64,000 nucleotides of DNA from Panaeolus papilionaceus (Eukaryota; Basidiomycota; Agaricomycetes; Agaricales). The DNA is taken from NCBI GenBank assembly GCA_015501605.1, contig JADNRZ010000001.1:2170001-2234000 (forward strand). The letters are read 5' to 3'. The notes beneath the pieces are model-generated. The model worked only from the letters and a program-made list of their open reading frames with translations. It was not told the DNA's origin and made no database searches. Shown here one piece after another: positions 22,421-34,048 of this stretch. Numbering within the stretch: position 1 is the first letter of the stretch; each line of letters starts with the position of its first letter. A program made the position numbers and the translations under genes.

Positions 22421-23230
22421 ATGCCTAAGAAGCGCGCTCAATCTCCCCCACCTCCTGCAGCTGAAGACGGAGCAGGCGAGGCAGGTCCATCAGAAATTGT
22501 CAAGGAGCCTACTCCACCAGTTGTCGTAACCTATTGCGCAGGTTTGTTCTCGCCATCCAACAGACGCACTTGGCGTTGATTTATCTTCATAGTCTGCACT
22601 TTCCCGCTTGAATATTGTGAATTCGGTTCGAGCTTTACGAAATGCAAGGAGTGGTTAAAGGAGGAGGACGAAGATCTGTACAATAGGTTCTATTCAGAAG
22701 GTACTACGAACCTCTGTTCCCACCTGGATATGTTTATAACTAAGGTGACGTTGCACAGAGGCATTACAGGCCAAGATTGGTACTCTGAGCTTGGAGGCGC
22801 AGTCTAAACTGGAGAAAGACACAGCGAAGAAAGAGGCAAAGGCGGAGGCGAAGGCAGATGCGGCTCTCAAGAAGAAGATGTCTTCACAAGTATGTTTTGT
22901 GCTTCCTGCTTCTTTTCTACTTTTCATGTGTATTATTCCCAGATAACGATCAAACGCATCGAACGCACCAAGCGCAAACATGTTACCGCCATATCTGGGC
23001 TAGAGCAATTTTCGATTGATTTAAAGAAAGCTGCCAAGCAGCTTGCAGGGAAGTTTGCTACTGGATCATCAGTAGCTAAAAACCCGCAGGGGCTTGAAGA
23101 GGTTGTGGTACAAGGAGACGTAGCAGAGGAAGTGAAGGAGATGATCGAGAAAGGTGAAGGTGTTCTGAAGGGTATACCTGTAGGTGCAGTCAAGATCGTG
23201 GAAGATAAGAAGAAGGCTACCCCCAGTTGA
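22421..23230 (+). CDS. TMA22: translation machinery-associated protein 22 (DENR/SUI1 domain)
   Basis: Fungal DENR homologue, partner of MCT-1/Tma20, acting in ribosome recycling and re-initiation. The N-terminus starts MPKKRAQSPPPPAAEDGAGE and carries the DENR zinc-type motif YCAVCTFPLEYCEFG, followed by CKEWLKEEDEDLYNRFY. A Lys/Ala-rich linker (KEAKAEAKADAALKKK) precedes the SUI1 domain: ITIKRIERTKRKHVTAISGL, FSIDLKKAAKQLAGKFATGS, then NPQGLEEVVVQGDVAEEVKE and a Lys-rich end (EDKKKATPS). About 210 aa, usual for the family. The ATG at 22421 is the only one giving the conserved N-terminal Cys motif after splicing. Three short introns. Its promoter abuts the inverted-repeat element upstream. 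Confidence 0.92.
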
Positions 23231-23958
23231 AACGTCAATGACAGACAGCATAGGTTCGCTAGTTTGGGGTAAAGTCGTACATGCGCGTCTGTTTTGGTGC
23301 GACTATTCATGTTTTATAAATTCATATAGCGGAATAGTATCTATGTAAATCAGCAGTCGGATTTTTATTTCGTGTAAGCACCTGCTGAGTAAAATGACGC
23401 TCCCAGACAGATCTTTAATTATATTCTATGAAGGTTTCTGACAATCGTTCAACGGGTTCACTTCTCAAGCAACCTATACTCTAATGAGTCCCCCTATGTA
23501 ACACAGGTCTAATTTGAATTTCACTATAGATAAGATGACAAAATCACCATCTCTTGGGTTTCCATATGACAGAATATGTCCACGCGGTACACCAAATGAC
23601 GTTATAAACGCATTTTCCTTCAGGTTCATATTTTAGTTGGCCTCTGAACTGGTGGTCCTCTGTAAACATGTATTCAGTGTTTATAGACCAAGGTAATCCA
23701 AAGAAAAGGTTACAAGTGCTTGTGAAAACGGAGAGTTGTGTGGAACGACTTGTACCGGCAAATGGCGTCAGGGAATAAGCGGGCAGTCATAAGATGATCC
23801 CCACTGTTGCTAATAAAATGCCCCACACAATTGTTCAAATTACGTCTCATCATCGCTGCTTAAGGGTATATCAGCGCGTCTATACGCTTGGTATCCCTTA
23901 TTTTCCATTTTAACTGTATTTTACGCTGTTTTTATTCACAGCTTTTTCGCCCCTCAAA
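23231..23958. other. intergenic
   Basis: Terminator of TMA22 and promoter of the TMEM135-like gene, 0.73 kb. Only a 33-codon ATG frame around 23540-23640 was noticed; it has no recognisable motif and I do not call it. Confidence 0.5.
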
Positions 23959-26435
23959 ATGAGTACCGAATTAGATGGGTCGGTACCGCGGACTCTGGTC
24001 GAACCTCCTTCTCCATCACCCGCCACCATCCAACCTGCATTTATGAATGGTCAAAGTCAGACCTCATCAACCTCACCCTCTGCAGAGGGTACAAATACGT
24101 TCAATAGCCCCGACTCATCCGTACCACCTACACCTGGCGAGAAAGATGCGGATTTTATCAACTTCACACCTAAACGACGCCCCCTGGCGTCATTTGAGAA
24201 CCTTGTAGCTCTCGCAAATCACCAGGAACGACTGAAGGAGGCCAGGAAAATGGTGTGGCGTGACAAAGGACAACCTGTTGTAGAGCTTGATAGTTTAGAG
24301 GATTGCTTCAAGCATGCTCTATCTGGTGGCTTTCGTATGTGCTTCTTTCTTTCATCTAAGTGAGCCCTGTCTTCCACCAACTTACTATTTATCTTCTGCT
24401 GCCATTAGGTTCCGCATCCCTTGCTTTCAATATTCGTGCCTGTGTAAATATTGTCCTTGCACTCATTCGCATTCACCGAGTTCCCAGGTAAGCGCATCTC
24501 TAACCACACCCCCACTCAAGTATTTCCAAACACCTCTGTGACCCACCCATTACTGCTCCCCAACGCGTGAACATTTGGCTGACCGTGCATGAACAGGAAG
24601 CATCGTTTCGCGTTGATACGGCATGCAATTTTTGGTTTTGACACAGTCCGATTTGCGGCCATGCTCGGTAGGTTTCAGTATGCTTCGTAAATACGAAAAG
24701 AGGCTGAGTTCCAAACCCACAGGCACTTTCACGTCGCTCTACAAATTCCTCATCAACGCTCTTCCAATCCTGATACCTTCTATCAACCCTCCCTTCGTTC
24801 AAGGTTCCAAGGACTCATCTGCTATTGACGATGTAGAAATAGACTTGGAAGCGAACGTCGACCCTTCGTCACAGCACCTCCGAGTTCCCAGAGAAGAATC
24901 GACTCAAAAGAGACGGGCAAGACTGTCGCTAACTAAACGTGCTCAAATGGTGCTGATCAGGAAGCAGACGAGGAGATGGCACGCTGCTCTTGCAGGCGCA
25001 GTAGCTGGTGGTCTTGCTATCATTTGGGAAAAGAGAAACAGGCGAGGCGTAATTGGTCAACAGATGTTTGTCCGGTATGATCAATCCCTCTCAAATTATC
25101 TATATCCAATTAACTTAATTTCTTCACTCTAACATAGAGGTCTTCAAGGCTCGTACAATGCCTTCACAACCAAGAGGGGATGGTATGTCCCCAACGGGGA
25201 CGTCCTCGTATTCGCTCTTGCGTGCGTTTCTTTTCTTCAAAAAGGGTTAGCGTAAAACTAACCCTTTCGTTTCTTTGTGTCGTACAGCTGTGGTCAAATC
25301 ATGTATGGCTTCTTAATGAGACCCGACACACTACCCAGATCCTACAACACCTGGTGAGATTCCGACATACGCGAGGTTGTCTTGATTGTGCTGACCTTCA
25401 AAAGGATTGCACAGGCATCAAAGGTTCCTAATGAAATTATGCCTATCAACAAGGACCTTGTCAGGACGGGCACTTTCAACGTAGATGATTTGGATAGGAT
25501 CATTAGGCGCTCTGTAGACATTCCTTGCTTTTATCTCACTGGGGTTCTTATTCATTTCATTTTATTTAGGACATTACCGCAGCAAATAAAGCCGATCTCC
25601 TGGCTCTGCGTGACCATTACTTCTCCCCTTCCTCGATTGCGTCTGCCGCCAATTCGGCATACGAGTACTTCCCCACATATGGTCCATGCTCAGGTGTGCA
25701 CCCGGCAATTACCAACTGTTCCTCGGTCCCCCTTGACCGTTTCCTGGCGGTATTCAAATGGATGCTCCCTATTTATGGCGCACTGCATCTTATCCCCGCT
25801 GTTTTATTCAAGCGAAAGACGTTCATGGAAGACCCAGTTAAGATGCTGATCAAGGCTGGATTGGGCAGCATGAGAAGCTCAGCGTTTTTGGGTGTTTTCG
25901 TTGTCATCTATCAGAGTAAGTGGTGTTTTTACTGCGATCGCTGGCGGGTAACTCACACAGTTCTGTAGCAATATTCTGTTACAAGCATCGACTCCACCGT
26001 ATTTTAACCACCATACGAAACACTCCATCTTCCAGTCTCTCTCTTCTCCAATCTCCACTAGCAAAGATTCCAGCCTGGATTACCGAACTTCTGGTAGGAA
26101 AAGCATCCTTCTGGATTCTGGGATTGGCATCCGGTTTGTCTCTCTTTGTCGAGGAAAAGAGAAGACGAGGAGAGCTGGCCATGTATGTCCTCCCTAAGGG
26201 ACTGGAGAGTCTTTGGGTCGCGTTGAGGGGCAAAGGATACGTCTTTAGGACCGGAAAGTGGGGAGAAGTTATTTTAACAGCCCTGGGCATGGGCATGGTG
26301 ATGGTACGTTTTGGTGATATTAATTTTTGGAACTATTGAACTTAAAAGCGACTATAGAGCACATATCAAAATGATCCTCAACATTTAAGTGGGTTGGTTA
26401 GAAGGATTTTGTATCAGTTTATTGGGCCAAATTAA
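23959..26435 (+). CDS. TMEM135-like multi-spanning membrane protein
   Basis: Resembles fungal TMEM135-domain proteins, in animals linked to peroxisomes and mitochondrial dynamics; the fungal role is not settled. The N-terminal 130 residues are Ser/Pro-rich and presumably disordered. The membrane part includes SASLAFNIRACVNIVLALIR, IFGFDTVRFAAMLGTFTSLY, WHAALAGAVAGGLAIIWEKR, PNGDVLVFALACGQIMYGFL with RPDTLPRSYNTWI, a Cys-containing loop YGPCSGVHPAITNCSSVPLD, and the C-terminal helices (FLGVFVVIYQTIFCYKHRL; ASFWILGLASGLSLFVEEKR). At least eight introns; all junctions checked keep phase. The last exon is reached through the acceptor before 26366 and ends IGPN at 26435. About 610 aa. The C-terminal E-KRR-E and LP-GLES motifs occur in this family. 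Confidence 0.8.
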
Positions 26436-26784
26436 TGGACGTGTAATGACATCCTTCAATGTTGTTACATCGTGAACAACTGTAAAATTAAATACTTATT
26501 AGTGTTTTGCTCGTTTGGATTATGAGGACCTTCAGTCCATGTCAATCATCGTTCGTGTCGCTAAGGTTCGTGAACGGACGAACGGAATAATTGAGCGGCA
26601 TCATGCATCATTAGCCAAAGTCAATGAGCTTCAAACCATAGGGGCTTTCGTCACATGATAAGGCAGAGATTCCTCAGATTGACACCATCGCTCTGATGTT
26701 TTGTAGTCTTGGTCATGTAAAAAACAGTATATGTATAGAGATGGGTAATGATGCGTCGTTGACAATTCATCCTGATTTTCAGCC

Positions 26785-27663
26785 ATGTCATCGCCAACCA
26801 CTCCTACTTCCTCCTACCCAGGTTCTGGCCTCTTGAAACCACTCCCTCTCCCGCTCACTACTGAGCAGTTGTCTGAAATCAACGCCCATCTTTCAACACT
26901 CACTCCACAGCAGATCCTTGCATGGGCAATAGATCACCTTCCCGACCTCTTCCAGACTACGGCTTTCGGTCTCACAGGGCTTGTTGCCATTGACATGCTT
27001 TCTAAATTGACATCTAGTCCTCCTCCGTTGATCTTCATAGACACCTTATACCACTTTGACGAGACCTACGAACTTGTTCAGGAAGTAGAGAGAAAGTATG
27101 GCGTCAAAGTCAACGTTTTCAAGCCCGATGGATGTGAAACCGTTCAGGATTTCGAGAAGACGCATGGAGAGAGATTCTGGGAAGTTAGTGAGGATGCGTA
27201 CGATTATTGGGTCAAGGTAGGAGGAAATCTACTTTCGCAGCCCCAATCAATTCTTGATATTTGGTAGGTCGAACCAGCGCAACGAGCCTACAAGGAGCTG
27301 TCCGTAAAAGCCGTTATCACAGGTCGACGTGCATCGCAGGGCGGCGAACGATCGTCGATCCAACCACTTGAAGTGGATTCGACAGGCCTGCTCAAACTGA
27401 ACCCACTATTCAAGTGGACCTTCCCTCTTGTAAAAGCTTACATAGATGAGCACAACGTTCCTCGAAACAAACTCTTGGCACAGGGTTACAGATCAGTGGG
27501 TGACTGGCATAGTACAAGCAAGGTAGAGGAAGGGGAAGACGAGCGCGCTGGGAGGTGGAAAGGAAAGAACAAAACCGAGTGCGGCTTGCATAAGGATTAC
27601 TTTGCAATGAAGGCTCAAGCCACTGGTGGGCTCCCCATTATTGACCCTGGGATTGAAATCTAA
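26785..27663 (+). CDS. MET16: phosphoadenylyl-sulfate (PAPS) reductase
   Basis: Reduces PAPS to sulfite with thioredoxin in assimilatory sulfate reduction, supplying cysteine and methionine. Two exons, 26785-27216 and 27268-27663, giving 275 aa, normal for the fungal enzyme. Motifs: TTAFGLTGLVAIDML (nucleotide-binding region), FIDTLYHFDETYELV, the PAPS-binding VITGRRASQGGERSSIQPLE, KLNPLFKWTFPLVKAYID, GYRSVGDWHSTSK and the catalytic ECGLH near the C-terminus. All are conserved, so the enzyme should be active. It lies in tandem after the TMEM135-like gene, with 349 bp between them; no functional link is implied. Confidence 0.95.
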
Positions 27664-29952
27664 CATATGTTTTAACTTTAGTCAGTGATCCTGTTCCCGT
27701 GTAATACCACTTTCTAACATAGTAGCTCCGGCCTAGTCTAGAAATGGAATCTTCCTAGACATTTGGCTTGTAGGTGACCTATAGACATCATTGACTAATT
27801 TGAACCTCGACAGTCCCAGGAACAGGCAGAACAGGTATACATTGAACCTGTTGCTAAATACGATTATAAACATCAATCCGCATAAATCAAGTGGATTTGT
27901 GCATGAAAGTGATATGAAGCACAGAGCTCGTAAGTTCAATTAAGGGTCGACGTAATATGAGCGCTAGAATTCGAAGTGAAGCAACCACTGTCGGGCCGCT
28001 TGTAGAAGGACCTCTGATGGGCCGCTGCAATGCTTCACAAGCGCCTACGAACGTTTGCCATAGCCACGATATAGCTAGAATCCTTCCTTTCATTCCGCGG
28101 GGATGGACACCTGAATTTTACCGTGCTCACAGCTCATTATCTCACCGGTTTTCTAATGTATTAATACACGGCGCGAGACTAAAAAGGGAGGTAATTATGA
28201 CACATTGCAGTGGTAGTAAACTTGGCTCGTTTTTACCAGTGATTTTTTCGGTTCTTTTATAGCCGTCTCGCCCCCCGTTAACCTAGGCTTATATCATGAT
28301 AAATTGACTAAAATACGCAATTCAAGCGTGTGATGATGCATTATGACCGTTATAATGGTGATGGAAGGCCTCGGAAGGGCATTTCCGCCGCAAACTCAGT
28401 GGGCACGTAGGTTCTGCCAGCTGGACAGCCTGGGCTTCACTGCATAGGTACGCACCTGCCCACGGGGAGTGACTGGCCGCGGCTTTGATTTAGGGTATTA
28501 CTGCATAGCATCACTGTCATCCCAAAGGCGGGAGGTCAATCGAAATGGTAAGGTGGGCGGGTACGAAGAACGTTTCATCGCCTCGAATGGACAGTAAAAG
28601 TGGTGTGCTATCCAAAGGGGGCGTATTCTGTTGCTCGAATGAGGTACATCGGTGTTACTTCGCCGCGGTTGTGTTACCCACATTAAGATGCGAGGTATTT
28701 TTGCCCTAGCTCAGTTGTCCAACTCAGACACCGCAAACTCCAGAAAGCATGATCCTAACAATCGTAAGGCTTTACCCACCGCATGTGTTGGATGCCGTTT
28801 AAGACTTAGATTCTGAAAAAAACCCGTAGCCTGTTAGCATGACTTCGAAAGTGAATGAACACTGAACTCGCAAATTCCTATACAAGGAACTAGGATGTGG
28901 CATGATTTCAAATTTGAAAATTGAGCATGACAGAACTTAACCGAGATATTGAAGGATTATTTATTATTATAACACAAATGAAAACTTTGCATTCATTGGA
29001 TGTTGTTGTATGTTATTGGCTCGAACGTCTTGATTGTTTCATGTTTTCCAACCGGTCTATCAATCAATGGCATGGGTAGGGCATCAGATATCTACATCAG
29101 CGCCCACACGGTTTCCCCACGCTCGTTACCATAGATTAAGACCATACCTATGTAGTTGGTGTAACAGTTGTGGTCTGTCTCTAGGTTATGTTGTACTGCC
29201 CTTGTTCTGATCCTTGCTAAGTCCATTTCACACACGTCGTCATGAAAAACTGCCATAATATTCATTAGAAACCATGCAAATCGTAAAACAACGTATACTA
29301 CTATATCCTTCCAGAGGAATATGTTCTTGAGACCTGTAACTTGTAACTACCGAACTAAGGTAAAAGCATACGAGCCTGAGCATAACACATCAATGCTGCT
29401 ATCGTGAAGAGCCGTTAATGGCCTGGGAGTCGTGAGGGTGCGTGAAATCGTAAGAATGGGAAATTATGGCGTGAAAGGCTTTACGAGAAATCGATAGGGA
29501 ATAGGAATAAAACTACTTGATATGTTAGCGGTTGGTTATGTTATGGTATAATATCGAGTCGAAGGACTCGAATTGAGATGAAGGCCAGGGCGATTTCTTG
29601 GGATCATCATCTGCTACGGCTTCGATGTATTGAAGCCGATAAATAGATAAATTAAGCATGGGGTATCAGAGTGCCCCATGCGGTAACCGGGTCGTTTGGG
29701 ATTCGGAGATGGAGATGGAATTCAAAAAGTCCTTCAGAAGGTGACGCCAATTGGAATGTGGGCGAGAGGGAAGGAAGAAGGAGAAGAAGTGAATCGGAAT
29801 CCAAAGCGAGCGGAAGAGTGCGGCCGGCTGGCCTGAGTGTCCTGGTGGAACACGACATGGCTGTCGCGTCGTAAATAGTAGCGGCAAGACCGAGGTTACG
29901 TTTCTGTTTCAGGGTTTCCAAGGAAATTGGGACTATTCGTGAGCGCCACTAC
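27664..29952. other. gene-poor intergenic, 2.3 kb
   Basis: It lies between two converging 3' ends. Open frames are short and without motif. Two minus-strand frames directly downstream of the DUF6699 gene (29652-29921 and about 29525-29640) have protein-like composition, but no start, splice chain or family could be fixed. No RNA gene was recognised. Confidence 0.45.
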
Positions 29953-30645
29953 TCAGGTGATGTTGAGGTACCATTCATCAACCCTCTTGCCACTGTTGGA
30001 GATGCTCAAGAAACGTGAGTGGCCCAAGAGGAAATCCACACGCTTCATCCCACCTCTCTTCTCTTCGTCGTAGGCTCTGGGATCACGGAGTCGACGGTAG
30101 CGGTTCTCATATGCACGCGTTGCGCGTCGCTGGTCGTTTGGATTAGTGAGAGCTGTGAAGTCTTGACCAGTGATGTTGGTTCTCAGACTGCGGTAGACAG
30201 AGGCAAGCACATCTTCGACAGTAACGTATGAGCCATTCGCTGGGTAAACCTTAATCTTCCAGGGAGCATATGGTGATGTGATGACAATGAAGGCGAGTGG
30301 TGGGTATGTTGCTGGCTCTTTGTAAGCTCTGCTGGAGAGGGGACGGTGGCTGCGGCTCGAAACTGCCATTGTGTAGTGGTCCATAAGATCGTAAATGATG
30401 CCTTGGTTCTCCAAGTAAGGGTGTGCCCTAACGTTATCTGTGGGGAAGGATGTGGACTTGGACTTGGATGATGCGTAGGGTACGCCATAGCTTTGAACTG
30501 CTGGTAGAGGCTGCGGCGCTGATGGTGGTGTTACTGGTCCAGAGGATGAGAGCAGAGATGAGGAAAAGGACAAACGAGGCGGTTGTGCTGGAGGTGGAGA
30601 ATGGAAAGTGTTTTTATAGGCAAATCGGACGTGTTTGGAAGGCAT
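29953..30645 (-). CDS. DUF6699-type basidiomycete protein
   Basis: Intronless gene for a protein of 230 aa, starting at the ATG at 30645 (MPSKHVRFAYKNTF), the typical MPxKxVRF start of this family. The frame stays open to an ATG at 30885, but that extension is of low complexity. Residues 15-70 are Pro/Ser-rich. The conserved C-terminal domain contains VRAHPYLENQGIIYDLMDHY, PATYPPLAFIVITSPYAPWK, KVYPANGSYVTVEDVLASVY, RSLRTNITGQDF, then RRVDFLLGH-type KRVDFLLGHSRFLSIS and VDEWYLNIT at the end. Such proteins are numerous in agaricomycetes and, as far as I know, uncharacterised. No signal peptide or membrane helix. The gene lies alone in a gene-poor region. Confidence 0.8.
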   Translation of the reverse strand: MPSKHVRFAYKNTFHSPPPAQPPRLSFSSSLLSSSGPVTPPSAPQPLPAVQSYGVPYASSKSKSTSFPTDNVRAHPYLENQGIIYDLMDHYTMAVSSRSHRPLSSRAYKEPATYPPLAFIVITSPYAPWKIKVYPANGSYVTVEDVLASVYRSLRTNITGQDFTALTNPNDQRRATRAYENRYRRLRDPRAYDEEKRGGMKRVDFLLGHSRFLSISNSGKRVDEWYLNIT

Positions 30646-33600
30646 TACAGGTTTGGGAGCGGTTTGAAGGGTGGTTGTAGGTGGGTGGTTGTGGTTTGGA
30701 GTGGAGAAACAGGAACCAATTGTTAATAAGTATGCGGGGGTATTCGAAGACTGTCTTCGAAATAAACTGTTGTCAATAAGTGGTTGGGATAGATAGGGTG
30801 TTAATGGTGGTGTTGTGGGGAGGGAGGAGTTGAGTATTGGGTATGTTATATAGCAAAATATGTGGATAAGCAAGACGTGCGTCACTAGAGTATCGCCTTC
30901 ATTGGAACACTAAATGGGGATATATAGACACCGCTTTGATCTTGGTAACCGAGAATGTTACAACCAGATCTGACGACTGAATCAAAGCCATCTCGTCCAA
31001 AATACACGGAATCTCAGGGTTGACACGACAACTCCTGTCAATGATTTATTCTCAACATCGGAATGAGTGGTGTATATAAAATCAATACGTTCACTGACCG
31101 GAAACGTAGCGGAACACGTACTCTTCCCCCCGCTCTTTACTTATTTGATATTTTGTAATTTTTATACGCGTCGCGGAGCGATACCACGTCCATGATCATC
31201 GGAATCTTCAAAGTCAACCAATATCACCAAAATCAGCTGTGATTTCATTGTTTTCTCAAACTACGGATTCACGGAACGCAATGACTTACTTGAGGCTTTC
31301 CACTCTGACTGCAGTTAGACAGCATGACTGTTTCGCCAGAATTTGTGTATGTACTCTTGTTGCCTTGAGAGTCAGAACGAGCCACTATCCAACTATTGGG
31401 CGTTTATTGCCTGAAACGTGAAGTCCAGGATTGAAGGCGCGTCGGCATTGCTCAATTAGAGCTCGGTGTATAGCCTTATCCCCCCAACCGATACATTGAA
31501 CAATGCACATCCATCACCGCTTGACTGGCTAAGAGTGCGGTGACGTAAGCCCGTAGAGGCAGTCCTAAAATTGATTGATAGCCTCATGCTCTGCCTAAGT
31601 CTTCTTTCGGGTGCGCTGGAAGGACTTTCCAGAAATGGAGAGGTATCCGCTATGACTGTATCGAAGTCAGTTATTCAACAAGCAGAATTCGCGAAGTGGT
31701 CAACGTTTCTTACCAGCAAACTTTGCCCAAAGCTTGAATGTGAGTGAAACGCGGAGCTAACTGGGAGCCAGCCCACTGTCCATTCCTCCGAGCTGATGAC
31801 GTCGTCTGCTTTCCGAATTTGTGAGGTGGAAATGCCATGATTGGATTGGACCATAATGGCACCCCAAAATTTCCAATATGGGTTGAGATTTGGCTCCAGT
31901 CAGTACGACGATGATTCAATCCGGGAATCCAACAGAATCTAACTTTTGCCGTCATGGCCAACGCAAGACCCTTCTAGTAATGGAGGTCAGTGTTGGCGCG
32001 GTTGTGTATGACGATACACAATCGCAAGAAATGCGCAATGACTACGTCGTTTGTTCTAAAGAAGAAAAAAGACACAGCTCTTTGAAAATTTGTGGCCGTA
32101 TGCCGTGTCACAGTTAGAGCATCGAACTCAAATCGCGAATCACGACAAAACACAAGATAGGCAATCAGTCGCGCCATCCACCTCCATTCCATTCAGATAA
32201 AGAAGAGGTTGCATACGTTGATTCATGGACACCCCCTACAACGTGTTTCATTGGAGTGAACAGTATTAACACTTGGTTTGATATCATCTTTCCAGTCAAC
32301 TGATTGGCATGAGAAGGAATGAAGGGAGTACGATGGTTAAACGGACTTGGTGTGTGTCCAAATAGGGAGTAATGTATACACAGTAACTGGGAAGGTCGGT
32401 ACCGACGAGCAGGACTGGCACCAATGTTCATCCACTCAAGACACAGAAACCTAGCCTGGCACGTTCTAATTTTAGTCAACATCGTCATGTGATCCAAGTA
32501 CTCCCAACTTTCAGCGTCTGTTATTAACCCCACACCTTGCGTTTCTGCTTCCATTTGTAAAGATATTCCAACTACATGGCACTGCTACATTTGGAGTGGG
32601 AGGACAGGAAAGCAGGTATTTGCAATCAGGCGGGGGCATCAATTCAATGTATTTTTACTGCGGCGATGAACCACGACTTTGGGCTCCCGACTCCAATGTT
32701 AGAATGCACCTGGTGAATAGAGGAGAGTCGTTTGCGGTACACCCCCTTAATCCCCTCCCTGCGAATTTGAGAAGCAGCGTGAATGTGGGGTAACAGTGGT
32801 CAGTCGCAACCTAATAGTTCCTTCGCATGAGGCATATGTAATAGGGGTTGAAAGCTAATTATTAAGCACACGGATTAAACGTCATCATTTCCCCACTCCT
32901 AATTTGAATTATAGCGAACTCATGTCAATAGTCTGCCCCAACAGCGTGTCAAAGCTGGTCATCAAGCCAACTCTTTGCGACAGCATGTGATTCCATCGGC
33001 GCCAAAGTGCACCACGCGCGCTTGAAAGTGCAGCCAACTTCAACCGATAACAACGGGCTGCGCGATGATGAGCATGCTTTAGCTATGTTGACCTACGCAA
33101 CAGCGGTGCATGATCATGATTGTCGTTAGGTTGAAACTTGCTGAGTATGGTCTATACAGTTCTGGTCTTGTCCTCGTCGCGGCAAAACACAGCCTCACCG
33201 CGGCAAAGCTCGACGGCATCGCCTCAAGCCATGCAACTTCCAAGGTAGGCTTTTTGGTGCTTTCCGTATTCCGGAAATGTAATACGCACCGAAATTCCAT
33301 GTGAGACAATTCTAAGATTTTCAATTAATCAAGATCTTCCCGAGTGTAATCGGCAAAACTCCCTCTAAGGAAGTTCGTAGCCTCATGTGTGGTAAATTCA
33401 TCCACTAGCAAAATGGAGCTTTGGACGTGCTACGCGAGTATCAAGCTAGGAATAGCCCCACCAGTGTCGGATATGTGGGTAATGAATAGTTATGTGGCAA
33501 ACATGGTTCCGATTCAATTCCAGAGAAGATATTAAGCCTGTCGGGTTGCTCTCCACAGGTCATGAATGTTGGGACTGTGTGACGACATGGTGAATTCCGC

Positions 33601-34048
33601 CCGCAGATGGTTAAATTGAGAGTATCTTACTGACTCCAAAGTGATACTGCGTAGAACAAAGAGGAGACATGCAACAACTTGGACGTCGTTCTCAGCGATA
33701 TAATTAGGAGTTCTGCACTTCCTTTGAAAGAGGGGATGAATGACAGAGGTGAGAACAGGGGGCTCTGTTGGCCCCCTGACCATAACTGCAATTGTAAAAA
33801 TACTCCAGGTCATTCCGTGCGCTACAAATGACACACCTATGGTATGCAGCAGGTGTACAGACATGAGGCCGAGCCTGATGAATCTCAAAATTCTCTAAAC
33901 TCCAAGACGCATGAACGGCAAGGCGCGTTCAAATTAGTCGCGCTCCAAATTTGGAACACGCGTTAAATTAGATCACACGTGTGCTGTGTGTATCCCTGTC
34001 GTGCGGCTACAAGGATTCGAGGCGTTCACGTCACTCCACCGAGTTATC
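30646..34048. other. gene-poor intergenic, 3.4 kb
   Basis: No gene recognised. The longest frames (32165-32554 minus, 129 codons; 33532-33888 minus, 118 codons) lack motifs and are crossed by equally long frames on other strands. Upstream of 34049 lies the SPC25 promoter. I saw no transposase, reverse transcriptase or long terminal repeat. Confidence 0.45.
33958..33963. promoter_or_regulatory. MCB-like site ACGCGT upstream of SPC25
   Basis: The palindrome ACGCGT, the core of the MluI cell-cycle box bound by MBF-type factors, lies 85 bp upstream of the SPC25 ATG. GCGCG-containing sequences lie 20-40 bp further upstream. A cell-cycle promoter fits a kinetochore gene. Confidence 0.4.

Noticed and set aside
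28030..28270. Candidate RNA gene in the gap after PAPS reductase
   Set aside because: No tRNA A or B box and no convincing stem arrangement could be found by eye.
30646..30885. 80-codon N-terminal extension of the DUF6699 protein from an ATG at 30885
   Set aside because: Low-complexity and hydrophobic by chance; family members start at the MPxKxVRF position, here 30645.
32165..32554. 129-codon minus-strand frame
   Set aside because: No recognisable domain and equally long competing frames; no splice partners found.
33532..33888. 118-codon minus-strand frame upstream of SPC25
   Set aside because: No motif and no start context; falls in the SPC25 promoter.
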